DNA from: Desulfobacterales bacterium
GTDB lineage: Bacteria > Desulfobacterota > Desulfobacteria > Desulfobacterales > JAHEIW01
NCBI GenBank assembly: GCA_030145015.1
Contig: JAQYWI010000004.1
Span: 10,033-74,032, forward strand
Length of the DNA stretch: 64,000 nt
Direction of reading: 5' to 3'
Positions 54,056 through 63,907 of this stretch are shown piece by piece. The position numbers were made by a program, and so were the translations under genes. Numbering within the stretch: the first letter of the stretch is position 1; every line of letters begins with the position of its first letter. The notes under the pieces were generated by a model that ran no database searches, had not been told where the DNA came from, and saw only the letters and a program-made list of their open reading frames with translations.

Positions 54056-56455
54056 TCAGTAATTCCGATGATGAATCTCTTCAAGGGTCAGGCGCTTTAA
54101 ATCCTCAACCAGGGACACCAGGTGGGCAATCATTGTTTCCCATATCCTTTCCCCTTTAGCGGCACTGGCTTTGGTCGGGTCACCCATCACACCACTGGGC
54201 GAAATTTTTCGAGTGTAAGCGTACCACAAAACACCGCGTTTGGAAGTAAAGTCCAGATATCTGCTGGAGAATTTCGGAATATGTTTTTTAGCCTGATCCA
54301 TCTTAACCAGGTGGGGGCGCACTGCCAGGCTGGTGCTGGTTTCAATTTCACCGGCATGCACATCGTTGGGTGTCTCTACAATTTTGTCGATGTCCACATC
54401 ACTGGTTTCCCCGGTGTCGACGCAGACAAAAATGCGGGCATCTCGATTGATCATCTGGGCGGCATAATTCAGAGCCGGGCTGTTGCCGCCATGACCGTTG
54501 ATAATCACCAGCTTGCGGATGCCGTTGCGCGCAACACTCATCCCGATTTCATAAATCATTTTAGCCAGCGTATCATTGGATATGCCGACCGTTCCCGTAA
54601 AATCAGCATGGTGATAGGACACCCCATAGGAAATCGGGGGCAGCACCAGCGGTTTGGGGTCGCTGCAGGCCTCCGCCACCCTGCACGCCAGATAATCGGC
54701 ATCAAATGCATCGGTGTCCAGCGGCAGATGCGGCCCATGCTGCTCGACCGCACCCACCGGCAACAGGGCGACATCCATTTTTTTGATTCGCGTCCTGGCC
54801 TGGCGCCAGGTCAGCTCACCCCACAGGTAACCGGCGCCACTGGATGGTTCCAGGGTGTGATTGGCCTCGTTTCTCGATGAGAGGGGATCGAATTCGAAAG
54901 GAAAGGTCGCATCGACAGCCGGATCTTTGAGCACATTCACTTTTTCCCAACTGCGCCCGCTGCGCAGCACTGCTCCGCCGGCATGTTTGAGAAAAATTCG
55001 AAAAAGCGGTTTGCGAAGATCGGTGGGTATCGAATTGATGGGAGAAGACTTCGAATCGAATCGTAATTTTAAGATTTCCGGATGTTCTCTGGCGGCCTTT
55101 GGGGGCAGTTCTTTTGCATCGATTAAACCTTTTTGCGCCAGTATGGAAAAAAGATGCCGCGCGCCGGCTGCCTCCTGTGAAATGCGCTTATGAGGTAATT
55201 TTTTAAAGCAATCCTGAATCTGAGAAGAAGAATAGCCGCATTGAAGCGGGTCGGCGCCGATGGCTTTTAACATGGCCACAATGCGGCGGCACTTTTCACA
55301 ATGCCCGCAGGGACAGACCCGCTCGCCCTCCTTATGGGCTGCGTGACAGGAGATCTGCTGCCGCTGAAGATCCGGATAGCGCTCGACCAGTATCTTTTCG
55401 ATGAGAAGCTCGGATAACGGTCTCAGTACGGAAAACTGACTGATATTCCAACCCTTGCGCATAAAATACCTCGAAAGCGCATGATCAAAATAAATGCTTT
55501 GATCATAGAGCCCGTCGTAATGCGGGATGCCGAGGGCCACCTTGCGCACCGTAGTGTCATATTCATCGCCGATCAGCAGACGGCCGATACCGCGTTTGCG
55601 TAAAAGCGGTAAAACGCCGAATAGAAAAACCGCCACGGTCCACAATCGAATCGGATACTCATCGGAGCGGATATTCGCAAAATCCTTGCGGATAAACGGC
55701 ATGCGCTGAAGCATCCAGGCAAACAGCCGATCGGAATTGACCCACACCCTGGCCGTGTTGGGAATGTTATCTTTAAAGTACCGGTAGGCGTTCAGGGCTG
55801 TAAACCAGTGCCGCCCGGACTCGTTTACAAAAATCGGATGGACTTCGCGACCGATTTCATTGATCAACCCGTAGCTTAAGAGGCTATCTTTGCCGCCGCT
55901 GGACAGGATACAATGGCGATGCCTGTCAGCAGACCACAGCTGCCACTTTGCTTTCGGTTTCAGCGCGGGGGTTTCCGGAAATTCCAGCGTGGCGCGCAGA
56001 TATTTTTGTTTTTTCACCGCGGGCAACTGCATGACCGGACCGGTCAGAAAGGGGTTAGGCTCGATAAATTTTTTAACATAAATTTCCCGGGCGGTGTTTT
56101 CGGCCATATCCTGGAGGAAGCGGCGATCGAGTTCGTCGAAGGTTCCGCGGAAAACAATGGTTCGGCAAAACAACCCATAGTTGAGGGCCACCTGGGCGGC
56201 AATCATATCCGCTAAATTCCGCGATTCCGGTTCCGAAGGATCAAATACCGTCTCTTCATAGCTGTAAATCAGCTCAGTTCGATCTTCACGTCCGTTCCAA
56301 AAAAGGCGATAGGGTGCCATCAGCCTTCTGGGTTCATGTTTAACCGGACCAATTTCCAGCCGGTCAAAGACCTGCAGGGCTGAAAGCGGGTCATGTGCTG
56401 TTTTCCCGGAAGCAGATTTCCGGTTGGGTTTCGGTCGCGTTTGTTTGGAAGCCAT
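54056..56455 (-). CDS. PP-loop ATPase fused to a creatininase-family amidohydrolase
   Basis: 799 residues. The N-terminal half holds a PP-loop ([12 protein letters not shown], residues about 185-196) and a Cys cluster (C370, C381, C383, C386, C389 in CPCGHCEKC), the pattern of QueC/ExsB-like ATP pyrophosphatases that adenylate a carboxylate or carbonyl. The C-terminal part from about residue 546 is creatininase-like: [47 protein letters not shown] and [10 protein letters not shown] keep the metal ligands. Such enzymes hydrolyse amides and formamides. I know of no characterised protein combining the two. Between dgcN-like and dgcA-like genes, it may cut or form an amide in the same pathway. 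GAGGAA precedes the ATG. Confidence 0.85.
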   Translation of the reverse strand: MASKQTRPKPNRKSASGKTAHDPLSALQVFDRLEIGPVKHEPRRLMAPYRLFWNGREDRTELIYSYEETVFDPSEPESRNLADMIAAQVALNYGLFCRTIVFRGTFDELDRRFLQDMAENTAREIYVKKFIEPNPFLTGPVMQLPAVKKQKYLRATLEFPETPALKPKAKWQLWSADRHRHCILSSGGKDSLLSYGLINEIGREVHPIFVNESGRHWFTALNAYRYFKDNIPNTARVWVNSDRLFAWMLQRMPFIRKDFANIRSDEYPIRLWTVAVFLFGVLPLLRKRGIGRLLIGDEYDTTVRKVALGIPHYDGLYDQSIYFDHALSRYFMRKGWNISQFSVLRPLSELLIEKILVERYPDLQRQQISCHAAHKEGERVCPCGHCEKCRRIVAMLKAIGADPLQCGYSSSQIQDCFKKLPHKRISQEAAGARHLFSILAQKGLIDAKELPPKAAREHPEILKLRFDSKSSPINSIPTDLRKPLFRIFLKHAGGAVLRSGRSWEKVNVLKDPAVDATFPFEFDPLSSRNEANHTLEPSSGAGYLWGELTWRQARTRIKKMDVALLPVGAVEQHGPHLPLDTDAFDADYLACRVAEACSDPKPLVLPPISYGVSYHHADFTGTVGISNDTLAKMIYEIGMSVARNGIRKLVIINGHGGNSPALNYAAQMINRDARIFVCVDTGETSDVDIDKIVETPNDVHAGEIETSTSLAVRPHLVKMDQAKKHIPKFSSRYLDFTSKRGVLWYAYTRKISPSGVMGDPTKASAAKGERIWETMIAHLVSLVEDLKRLTLEEIHHRNY

Positions 56456-56473
56456 GGTTCCTCTTTTTATAAT

Positions 56474-57547
56474 TTATTTAACATGCGATTTTAAGAATTT
56501 CACAAAAGCACCGGCCCCATCCCGTAGAACATCAAAAGCGGGCAGACCGACTTCTTTTTCGATCGCATCGCAAATCGATGGAACTTGATCAGTGGACAGG
56601 CCCTCGTGGTTGATGGTAACCGCCGCCACCGGTTTTCCGGACAACAGTTCGATCACCTGAATTTGCTGTGTCAGGGGCTGGATCGGATAGCCGGGAAACC
56701 CGTCATATTCAAGCCGTGCCGGCGCGTGCTGAAGTATGATGATATCGGGCCGACCGGCAGCCAGGATTTCAAAGCCGCCCGGATAAGCCGGATTCATTAA
56801 ACTTCCCTGCCCCTCGATCACAATAAGATCCGGTTTTTCTTCTTTCCAGGCAGTCCACACCGCATGCTCAATTTCGCCGGCAACAAAATCGTTCACCAGG
56901 GAGTCCATGATAAGCCCGTATTTGACTCCCTGCATCCAGGCGGTCTGACCGGTGCCGATCATCTCAGCGCGCAGCCCCAGATCCTTAAAGCCGTTGACGG
57001 TCAGTAAGGCCGTGGTGCGTTTGCCGATGGCCGAATCGGTTCCCAGCACAGCGATTTTCAGGGCCTTAACCTCCTCAATTTTACCGCTGAAAAAATGAAG
57101 TTTTTGGATTCGCGGCGGTTTACGAATATCTCGAATTTTAACATCATATTGAGCGGCAAGCTTCATCATTTCGCGATCTTCCGAGAGATAATCGTGCAGG
57201 CCGCAATCCACGTTCAAGCCATATGAAATGGCCCTTTTGACATCCTGCCGCGCTTTTGAAGTCAGGCGGCCCCCGTCCGGGGCCAGACCGACAACGAAGT
57301 GTGTGGCCGGATGCGTATGGCTGTCGGCCTCCTTTACGGCCTGTTCCACGGAACCGAAAATCGGAATCCGGTTTGCTTTACCGTCCAATACGTCACCGGC
57401 ATCCCGGTCGGCATAGCGAGAATCGACAACCGAAAGTACACGATATCGGTTCGTGAACCTGACCAAACCATGAGCCGTTTTACCGTTCGGCGTGTTGAAG
57501 GCCCCTTCACAATATACGATGGCATTTCCCTCCGGCAATTGGTTCAT
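56474..57547 (-). CDS. dgcN: DUF1611 P-loop protein (DgcN-like)
   Basis: 357 residues. An N-terminal Rossmann-like domain (residues 1-150) is followed by a P-loop domain with GTDSAIGKRTTALLT near residue 168 and IVIEGQGSLMNPAYPGG. The family includes DgcN, which acetylates D-glutamate in marine gammaproteobacteria before DgcA epimerises it. Its gene overlaps the PLP-enzyme gene by 4 bases and has a GGGAGG site. Presence of DgcN-like and DgcA-like proteins in one operon supports D-glutamate or related D-amino-acid use. Confidence 0.85.
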   Translation of the reverse strand: MNQLPEGNAIVYCEGAFNTPNGKTAHGLVRFTNRYRVLSVVDSRYADRDAGDVLDGKANRIPIFGSVEQAVKEADSHTHPATHFVVGLAPDGGRLTSKARQDVKRAISYGLNVDCGLHDYLSEDREMMKLAAQYDVKIRDIRKPPRIQKLHFFSGKIEEVKALKIAVLGTDSAIGKRTTALLTVNGFKDLGLRAEMIGTGQTAWMQGVKYGLIMDSLVNDFVAGEIEHAVWTAWKEEKPDLIVIEGQGSLMNPAYPGGFEILAAGRPDIIILQHAPARLEYDGFPGYPIQPLTQQIQVIELLSGKPVAAVTINHEGLSTDQVPSICDAIEKEVGLPAFDVLRDGAGAFVKFLKSHVK

Positions 57548-58662
57548 GATTTCCTCCCTGTTAACATAACGACATAACGATCACCGGCGAGTGGTTGCTT
57601 TTGATGCTGTTCCATTAAAGCGATCAAGCCGGCGGTCGAGGCCGGCAAAACCTGCAGACCTTCTTTCTCACGAATCAATTTCGAAGAGGAGAGCATTGCT
57701 TTATCCGAGGCATTGGCCGCCCAGCCATGGGTTTGGCGGATCGCTTCCAGGGCAACATCTCCATCAATCGCATGCCAGTTAATCAACGGTTCGTTCACAC
57801 TGGTTTCCCTGATTTGCGCGGGATTAAGGTCTTCACATGTCGGCATATTCTTTAAAAACGCCTGCACAATCGGATTTTTGCGGAACGAAGAACCCGCAAC
57901 GATGTGCGGCATTCGGGAGGTTTTGCCGCGCCGATACAGGCTCAAAAACCCCCGATGGATTCCGGCAAGAGTGGTTCCGTTTGAAACCGGAACGGCAACG
58001 GCCAGAGGTGCGTCCCGCAGCTCGTCATATATCTCATAGGCGATTTGCCCGTAAGCAAGCAGCTGAGTCACCGTATTTTCGCCACCCGGATTGGCATCGT
58101 ACAGCTCGTTTTTTTGGGCCAATTCCCCGGAAACAGCTACCGCGTTTTCATAATCCCCGGCAACCCAGACAATTTCTGCTCCGAGCTCGAGCATTTCTTT
58201 TATCCGGTTGGTATGGTAGTTTTCGGGAATGCAAATTTGGCATTTCAGCCCGGCGAAGGAGGCGGCCAGCGCCATCGCAACACCGTAATTGCCACATGTT
58301 GCCATCGTGATGGTATCAAAACCCCGCCGTATGGCATCCATGGCCTGGGCAAATGCAATCCGGTCTTTCTGGGTGCCGGTCGGATTACCGCCTTCGAATT
58401 TCAGGAAAATTTGACGCAGACCGACTTCGCGCTCAATATTGCGCGCTCTAACCAGGGACGTATCTCCTACCTCTGAATCAAAAATATCTTCATAGGCCTC
58501 CAGACGCTCATCCAAAGGCAACGCTGAATCGGCTGAAATTTTGCGCTGTTCGTCAAGCTCCCTGATCACCTTCAGGCCTTCGCCGGTCGCTCCGTCCATC
58601 AAATTGTAGGGCCTGCTTACGTCTCCTGATCGATGTTCACTAGGCTTATTATGATTTTGCAT
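57544..58662 (-). CDS. Threonine-synthase-like PLP-dependent enzyme
   Basis: 372 residues of fold type II. The PLP Lys is in GNPTGTQKDRIAFAQA (about residue 100), the phosphate loop is TCGNYGVAMALA, and a serine-type CIPENYHTNRIKE helix follows. Related to threonine synthase and diaminopropionate/threonine ammonia lyases; the shortened N-terminus argues against a housekeeping ThrC. Leading gene of the DgcN/DgcA-type operon, it may eliminate or replace a substituent on an amino acid. AGAGGGG precedes the ATG. Confidence 0.8.
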   Translation of the reverse strand: MQNHNKPSEHRSGDVSRPYNLMDGATGEGLKVIRELDEQRKISADSALPLDERLEAYEDIFDSEVGDTSLVRARNIEREVGLRQIFLKFEGGNPTGTQKDRIAFAQAMDAIRRGFDTITMATCGNYGVAMALAASFAGLKCQICIPENYHTNRIKEMLELGAEIVWVAGDYENAVAVSGELAQKNELYDANPGGENTVTQLLAYGQIAYEIYDELRDAPLAVAVPVSNGTTLAGIHRGFLSLYRRGKTSRMPHIVAGSSFRKNPIVQAFLKNMPTCEDLNPAQIRETSVNEPLINWHAIDGDVALEAIRQTHGWAANASDKAMLSSSKLIREKEGLQVLPASTAGLIALMEQHQKQPLAGDRYVVMLTGRKS

Positions 58663-58746
58663 TTTCCCCTCTTCACTTGGATTATGGAGTTATGCCTCGC
58701 ATTTTAATTCAACCAATAATGGTTTCATGCTTGTTTAAATTGCCGG

Positions 58747-61035
58747 CTAACTTTTGTTGAATTTTTCAATTGCGCGGTACACACCCTGGATAGTTGCCTC
58801 AGATAAAAGTCTTTGGGCGTATGCTATAGCCTCTGAAATCGTTAAACTTGAAATAATATTTTGAACCGATGGCAAAAATTTGGGATAGACACTCAAAATT
58901 TGGATTCCAATACCAAGAAGAAACGGGATATAATCTTTTTCATGTGCCAATTCACCGCAGACGGATATACTTTTATTTTGAGTATTTGCTGCCTTCACAA
59001 TTTTTGCCAGGCTTCTTAAAACCGCAGGATGATAGGGTTGGTAGTAATCAACGACCTTTTCATTTGTGCGGTCAACCGCCAACATGTATTGTACAAAATC
59101 GTTGGTGCCGATCGAGAGGAAATCGGTTTCAGCTACAAGTTCATCAATGATTTCCACAATTGAAGGCAATTCAACCAATACACCAATTAATGGATGTTGA
59201 TGATGGGGTAAATTTTCGATTTTAAGTGCAAGCATGCAATCGTTCACAGCCTGTCTGGCCTGTTGAAATTCATCCAGAGAAGAAATCAGGGGAAACATGA
59301 TCCGCACTGTTTTTGTGCTTGCAGCGGCCCGTAGTATTGCTCGTAACTGTTGATGGAATATATCCCTGTAGCGTAAAGAGAACCGAATGCCCCTTAATCC
59401 CAATTCCGGGTTGGCTTCACCTTTGAGATCTTGATAGGCCAGCAGCTTGTCGCCGCCGATATCCAAGGTACGAATGGTAATATCTTTTCCAGGCATCTCG
59501 TCGAAAAGCTGCTGATAGATAAAAAATTGCTCCTCCTCGGAAGGAACTGCAGATCGAATCAGAAACGGAAACTCGGAGCGATAAAGCCCAATCCCCTCGG
59601 CTTTCAGCTCACGGGCAAGTTTAAGGTCGCGCAAAAGATTGATGTTGGCAAGGAGTCGAATTCGAAAGCCGTCGCGACTGTATGTCTCCGGGGAAACATT
59701 CTGAGATGGAATTTCTTGCGCTAATAGCGTCTTCTCTTCTGATTGATATTCACTGACAATTTCTTCAGATGGTTTCACATAGATACTGCCGTTTTCCGCA
59801 TCCATGATAACCGGCGTATCCTCGGCAAGACGAAGCAATTGCGGTTCGTCGGTAATCATCAGAGGGATCTGCAGCGAACGTGCCAGGATGGCCACATGGG
59901 AGGTCACTCCGCCGCCCACCAGAATGATGCCTTTAACATCTTCAGAAGCCAGCCGTAAGACATCGGAAGGATAAAGCTCCTGGGCAATCACGATCCGATC
60001 TCCTCTTAAAGTTGGATCTATTTCATCTTTGTGTTCCAGATTCTTCAGGATCCGTCCGGCAAGATCCTGAACGTCATTGGCTTTTTCCCTGATATGGGCA
60101 TGGGCACTGGAAGAAAAAAGATTTATGTAATGCCTGGAAACCGCTCGTATCGCTGCGGCAGGCGGCGCGCCTTGCGATATTCTCTTTTCCATCTCACGCA
60201 TGAAACGGACATCTTTGAGGATCATGAGGTGCGCTGAAAAGATCAAGGCAACACTTTCAGGCAGGCGCCGGGCAAATCGTTCCTGGTATTCTTTAAGCTG
60301 TTCGGCTGTCGCCTGAATCGCACGGTGAAAATCAGCCAGGTTGTGTTTAGATTTCTCATCTCGTTCATCTTGATACTCACCAAGCAGCCCTGCGTGGCTT
60401 TTCTCGAAAACAAAAGCCGGCGCAAAAGCATGCCCCCCGGCAGCCATTTTCCCCTTAATAAATCTTAAGGGTTTCGCCGCACGGTAATCGTGATCCTGAT
60501 CTTTCTTTTGCAGATTTCTTTCGATCAGCAGGCGCGCGTTGCCGACGGCACTAGCAAGCTGGGAGGCTATCCCCCGCATGACCCGGATATCAACATCACC
60601 GAAGTAATCGCGAATCTTATGCTGAACAACCAGAACGCCAATTTTCTCATCACCTCTGAGAATGGGTACCGCCAGAAACGAATCAAAAGGATCTTCGCGG
60701 ACCTCTTTGAAATATTTAAACCCGGGATGACGCCTGGCACAGCCTTCATTTAGCGGCTCCCGTTTAGCCAGGGTGGTTCCGACCAGACCCTCGCCGATCT
60801 TCATGCGGACATTGCCGATGGCAGCTGGATTTAATCCGATGGTGGCGTCCAGCACCAAATCCCCGGATATTTCATCATATAAATAAATTGAACATACGTC
60901 AGCGTTCATGTGACGGGCGATCATCTCTACCGTGCGCTGTAAAAAATTTTCAATATCTTCGCTCCCAGTCAATAAAGCAGCAAGCTGGCTGATGTCACAC
61001 AACAGGTGAAGGTGATGGCGATCTTTTCGTTTCAT
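58747..61035 (-). CDS. ptsP: GAF-domain PEP-protein phosphotransferase (PtsP, EI-Ntr)
   Basis: 762 residues. A GAF domain (1-165) precedes the EI portion: the N-terminal HPr-binding segment, phospho-His in GGGVTSHVAILARSLQIP, then the PEP-binding barrel (RTLDIGGDK, GLRGIRFSLRYRD, FLSIGTNDFVQYMLAVDR and the active Cys in SVCGELAHEKDY). This enzyme starts the nitrogen-type PTS cascade that regulates sigma-54 functions and carbon/nitrogen balance in many proteobacteria. No NPr or EIIA-Ntr gene is in the window. The ribosome site before the ATG is weak. Confidence 0.95.
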   Translation of the reverse strand: MKRKDRHHLHLLCDISQLAALLTGSEDIENFLQRTVEMIARHMNADVCSIYLYDEISGDLVLDATIGLNPAAIGNVRMKIGEGLVGTTLAKREPLNEGCARRHPGFKYFKEVREDPFDSFLAVPILRGDEKIGVLVVQHKIRDYFGDVDIRVMRGIASQLASAVGNARLLIERNLQKKDQDHDYRAAKPLRFIKGKMAAGGHAFAPAFVFEKSHAGLLGEYQDERDEKSKHNLADFHRAIQATAEQLKEYQERFARRLPESVALIFSAHLMILKDVRFMREMEKRISQGAPPAAAIRAVSRHYINLFSSSAHAHIREKANDVQDLAGRILKNLEHKDEIDPTLRGDRIVIAQELYPSDVLRLASEDVKGIILVGGGVTSHVAILARSLQIPLMITDEPQLLRLAEDTPVIMDAENGSIYVKPSEEIVSEYQSEEKTLLAQEIPSQNVSPETYSRDGFRIRLLANINLLRDLKLARELKAEGIGLYRSEFPFLIRSAVPSEEEQFFIYQQLFDEMPGKDITIRTLDIGGDKLLAYQDLKGEANPELGLRGIRFSLRYRDIFHQQLRAILRAAASTKTVRIMFPLISSLDEFQQARQAVNDCMLALKIENLPHHQHPLIGVLVELPSIVEIIDELVAETDFLSIGTNDFVQYMLAVDRTNEKVVDYYQPYHPAVLRSLAKIVKAANTQNKSISVCGELAHEKDYIPFLLGIGIQILSVYPKFLPSVQNIISSLTISEAIAYAQRLLSEATIQGVYRAIEKFNKS

Positions 61036-61125
61036 AATGACTCAACAGTTGATTTCGGCTTAATTTTCGGTTTCATCTTTTATAAATGTCATTTTATTTT
61101 CATTGAAACGGAAGCACTTCTTCCC

Positions 61126-61160
61126 AAAAAAGTGGTTCCCGATTAAAGGGAACCACTTTT
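61126..61160 (-). terminator. Rho-independent terminator of the pilZ-hsp20 unit
   Basis: AAAAGTGGTTCCC and GGGAACCACTTTT form a perfect 13-bp stem with a 7-base loop. Read leftward it ends in TTTTTT, so it ends the minus-strand transcript and insulates ptsP from it. Confidence 0.9.
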
Positions 61161-61202
61161 ATAGTGAAGGAGCAGCTTAATGTTACAGATCACGATTTTC
61201 AG

Positions 61203-61400
61203 TTAGTTAATATCAATCTGCTTCGGTTTTTGTTCCTCCGGCTTGGGGATTTTCACTTCAAGCACCCCTGCCTTATAGCTGGCGACTACTTTTTCCGGAC
61301 TAATCGCAGCCGGCAAAGGGAAAGCTTCCCAAAACATTCGGTTGATTTGATCCTGCAAAAAGGAGAGGTTTGTCCAGGGATCCCGTCTTACAAGTGCCAT
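61203..61400 (-). pseudogene. Hsp20 gene with an in-frame internal deletion
   Basis: 65 residues. The N-terminal 27 or so (MALVRRDPWTNLSFLQDQIN and onward) match a normal Hsp20 arm, and the last part, SYKAGVLEVKIPKPEEQKPK, matches the end of the alpha-crystallin domain. The 80 or so residues between are missing and the two parts are joined in frame near LPAAISPEKVV. AGAGGTGA precedes the ATG at 61400. It keeps its promoter, ribosome site and terminator, so a short peptide may still be made; as a chaperone it should be non-functional. Confidence 0.65.
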
Positions 61401-61510
61401 AATGTCACCTCTTATGCTTATTTCTTTGATTTGTTTTCTTTGAATCAACCAAAGCCTCTCTTTCTGAGGCCTTGATCCGAAACCAACAGCTTAATTAAGG
61501 GAATATTTGT

Positions 61511-61909
61511 TTAATAGTGCATGGGGTATCGAGCACCGATACCAAAATAAGATTCACCATTCTTAACCAGGTCCCGACACCATTTTACGTCTGCAAGCGA
61601 AATCGTGCGTAAGCATGCGCAATCTTCTAAATTTGAAGCTTCACCACGAGATACTTCTATGCGAAATAATATAGTAATTCCCGGTTGGAGGGGATATTCG
61701 GTTTCAAAATACAAACCGCCTCTGCTGAAATTTAAGACCCTGGCATGGTAAAAAATTTCTTGGCCATAATTAAATGATTCTCGATTAAACTGCGTCCATT
61801 TAATCTTGGCTTCACACTCATGCCGTCTATCTGTTCTTTTTTCGGTGACTTTTATCATTTGCATCATCGTGAAGAATTCAACCTCGCCCGGCTTATGACC
61901 TTCAAACAA
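61511..61909 (-). CDS. PilZ-domain protein
   Basis: 132 residues. The c-di-GMP-binding residues are present as RTDRRHECEA (RxxxR) and LNFSRGGLYFETE (N-x-S-x-x-G). A TTG start at 61909 is supported by GGAGGT 5 bases upstream; an ATG at the MMQMIK position lacks such a site. It is the first gene behind the sigma-54 promoter at 61952, linking c-di-GMP sensing with the stress unit. Confidence 0.85.
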   Translation of the reverse strand: MFEGHKPGEVEFFTMMQMIKVTEKRTDRRHECEAKIKWTQFNRESFNYGQEIFYHARVLNFSRGGLYFETEYPLQPGITILFRIEVSRGEASNLEDCACLRTISLADVKWCRDLVKNGESYFGIGARYPMHY

Positions 61910-61951
61910 CGATACCTCCGGATGGCCAAATATATCTGGCGCTTAGATAAG

Positions 61952-61967
61952 GCAACAAATATGCCAA
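61952..61967 (-). promoter_or_regulatory. Sigma-54 promoter of the pilZ unit
   Basis: Read leftward it is TTGGCATATTTGTTGC with GG and GC 10 bases apart. It lies 43 bases before the pilZ TTG start. Confidence 0.85.
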
Positions 61968-62020
61968 AATCATAACTCGCCGAAATTTAAATGTATTCTT
62001 AATGGCCGTTAAATACTACC

Positions 62021-62035
62021 GGAACTTGATATTCC
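62021..62035 (-). promoter_or_regulatory. Candidate activator site of the pilZ promoter
   Basis: GGAACTTGATATTCC is an exact GGAA-N7-TTCC, centred 75.5 bp from the -12 GC. Confidence 0.65.
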
Positions 62036-62267
62036 GATTTTTGTGTCAAATCGCTTTTTTGCTATGACTAATTGCCACCTCGCCAGCTCTAAGGAGTCGT
62101 AATTACTAAATTATTTAAGTTAAGAAGTATCGGTTCCGAAATCATATTCTTGAGAATCGATAATTCGCTTCTTATATGGTTAGGCTCCATTTAAAAATTG
62201 CAGTTTGTTACCAAACTTGAAAAATGTTTGAGTCAATTTTTTAGAAATGATTGACGATCTAATTTTG

Positions 62268-62295
62268 TTGACATTTTGCTAAAAGATATTAGAAA
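62268..62295 (+). promoter_or_regulatory. Candidate sigma-70 promoter of the activator gene
   Basis: TTGACA and TAGAAA are separated by 16 bases and end 46 bases before the activator ATG. Housekeeping expression of the activator would be expected if it is phosphorylation-independent. Confidence 0.4.
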
Positions 62296-62340
62296 TAGGC
62301 CGATTCATTAACCTTAGAGTTTTCGGAATAAAGGAAAAAT

Positions 62341-63744
62341 ATGAAATCTATTCTGGTTACCACCTCCGAACAAAAATTGTTCCATACAATCCGTTCTTGT
62401 TTCCCATCGGGTTATCGTGTGGATCGAGCGTCTACGAAACACCAGGCAGTAGAATTACTGCCCAAAAAACGCTATGATCTTATATTCATTGACCTGGACA
62501 TCCTTTTTAAAGAAGTTCCTGATGAAAATTACAAAGAGGCCATGCAGCCTTTCTGGCAAAGATACCCCACAATTGAAATAATCATTATGGCCCCTCATAA
62601 TCAGATCCACAAAGCCATAAAAGCAGTGAGAGCCGGTGCGAGTGACTATCTTCCCCTGCCCGCAGATCCAGTGGAAGTAAAGTATATCGCTGATAACATT
62701 GCCGAGTCCATAATGGTAAAATCGGAGCTAGATTATTTACGGGATCAATTCTGGGACGTTGATTCGCTTGAGCTCGTGCAGACAAAAAGTCCTGCAATGA
62801 AAAAAACATTCGACAATACCCGTTCCGTTGCCCCAACTAAAAGCACTGTATTGCTGATGGGAGATACGGGGACCGGAAAAAGTGTTCTGGCAAAACTAAT
62901 TCATCAGCACAGCAACCGTCGGGATGCTCAGTTCATCAGTGTCCATTGTGGCGCAATCCCGGATACGCTGGTTGAAAGTGAGATGTTCGGCCATGAAAAG
63001 GGCGCTTTCACGGGAGCCATAAAAAGAAAATTAGGAAAGTTTGAAATCGCCCACGGCGGAACCATTTTTCTGGATGAGATCGGTACGATTACGCCATCGG
63101 CCCAGATCAAGCTATTGCAGGTTTTGCAGGATGGGACATTTCAACGCGTGGGCGGTGAAGAAACCCTTAAAACAGATGTCCGGGTGATTGCCGCCACCAA
63201 TGCGGATCTGAAAAAGATGTGCACCGAAGGACAGTTTAGAAAAGATCTTTACTACCGACTTAATGTATTTCCAATTGAGATACCGGCATTAAGCGAACGA
63301 GTTGAAGACATCCCGTTGTTCATCGAGACCTTTTTAAGAAACCTGAATAATTTTTCTTTGAAAAAGATAAATTCAACACATCCCCATGTGCTGGAGGCCT
63401 TCAGCAGGTATTCCTGGCCGGGCAATATCCGGGAATTGGAAAATTTGATCGAACGAGCATATATACTGGAAACATCAGCCGAGCTGACACCGGAAAGTTT
63501 TCCCAATGAGCTATTTAAATCCGAATCCCCTCCCGTATTTATCCCATCAAGCGAGACCTTAACCTTGACCCAGGCCCGGCAGCACGGCGTTGAAGAGATT
63601 GAAAGAAATTACCTGAAGGATGTTTTGGCCCGCCATAAAGGAAAGATTGGTGAATCGGCTGAAGCGGCCGGCATCAGCACCCGCCAACTCAACAAGCTGA
63701 TGAATAAATACGGGATCAGAAAAGAAGAATTTAAAACCCTGTAA
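62341..63744 (+). CDS. Sigma-54 enhancer-binding protein with a degenerate receiver
   Basis: 467 residues of the NtrC type. The receiver (1-125) keeps the Asp in LIFIDLDIL (D51) but has Thr-Thr-Ser where the acidic pair should be (ILVTTSEQ) and PLPADP instead of the conserved Lys-Pro, so normal phosphorylation is unlikely. The AAA+ domain has Walker A GDTGTGKS, the sigma-54 contact loop GAFTGA, FLDEIG and the R-finger region RKDLYYRLNVFPI. The C-terminal Fis-type helix-turn-helix is LARHKGKIGESAEAAGISTR. It is flanked by sigma-54 promoters on both sides and is the best candidate to bind GGAA-N7-TTCC. Confidence 0.92.
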   Translation: MKSILVTTSEQKLFHTIRSCFPSGYRVDRASTKHQAVELLPKKRYDLIFIDLDILFKEVPDENYKEAMQPFWQRYPTIEIIIMAPHNQIHKAIKAVRAGASDYLPLPADPVEVKYIADNIAESIMVKSELDYLRDQFWDVDSLELVQTKSPAMKKTFDNTRSVAPTKSTVLLMGDTGTGKSVLAKLIHQHSNRRDAQFISVHCGAIPDTLVESEMFGHEKGAFTGAIKRKLGKFEIAHGGTIFLDEIGTITPSAQIKLLQVLQDGTFQRVGGEETLKTDVRVIAATNADLKKMCTEGQFRKDLYYRLNVFPIEIPALSERVEDIPLFIETFLRNLNNFSLKKINSTHPHVLEAFSRYSWPGNIRELENLIERAYILETSAELTPESFPNELFKSESPPVFIPSSETLTLTQARQHGVEEIERNYLKDVLARHKGKIGESAEAAGISTRQLNKLMNKYGIRKEEFKTL

Positions 63745-63907
63745 ACCCTGCCAGCAGCCTTTTTTATTAAATCAGAACCGGTGATTCCGAGAACCGTTAA
63801 TTTCGGAATTCAGATTTCCTGTCCGCATTTTCCTTGAACAGACCACCTATCTGTGTTCTCTCGTTCCATTTTTGATGCCTATCAGAAGTTGCCGTTTTAT
63901 AAATTCA

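Larger units (their letters stand above)
61910..62340. other. Divergent regulatory gap between pilZ and the sigma-54 activator gene
   Basis: 431 bases. Toward pilZ lie a sigma-54 promoter and a GGAA-N7-TTCC palindrome. Toward the activator gene a sigma-70-like TTGACA (62268-62273) and TAGAAA (62290-62295, spacer 16) are found. The remainder is A/T rich with no coding frame. Confidence 0.6.

Noticed and set aside
63784..63808. ATTCCGA...TCGGAAT near-palindrome as a further activator site
   Set aside because: Its half-sites face the opposite way to GGAA-N7-TTCC, and the embedded AGAACCGTTAATTTC has two mismatches, so it is noted only within the right-edge region.
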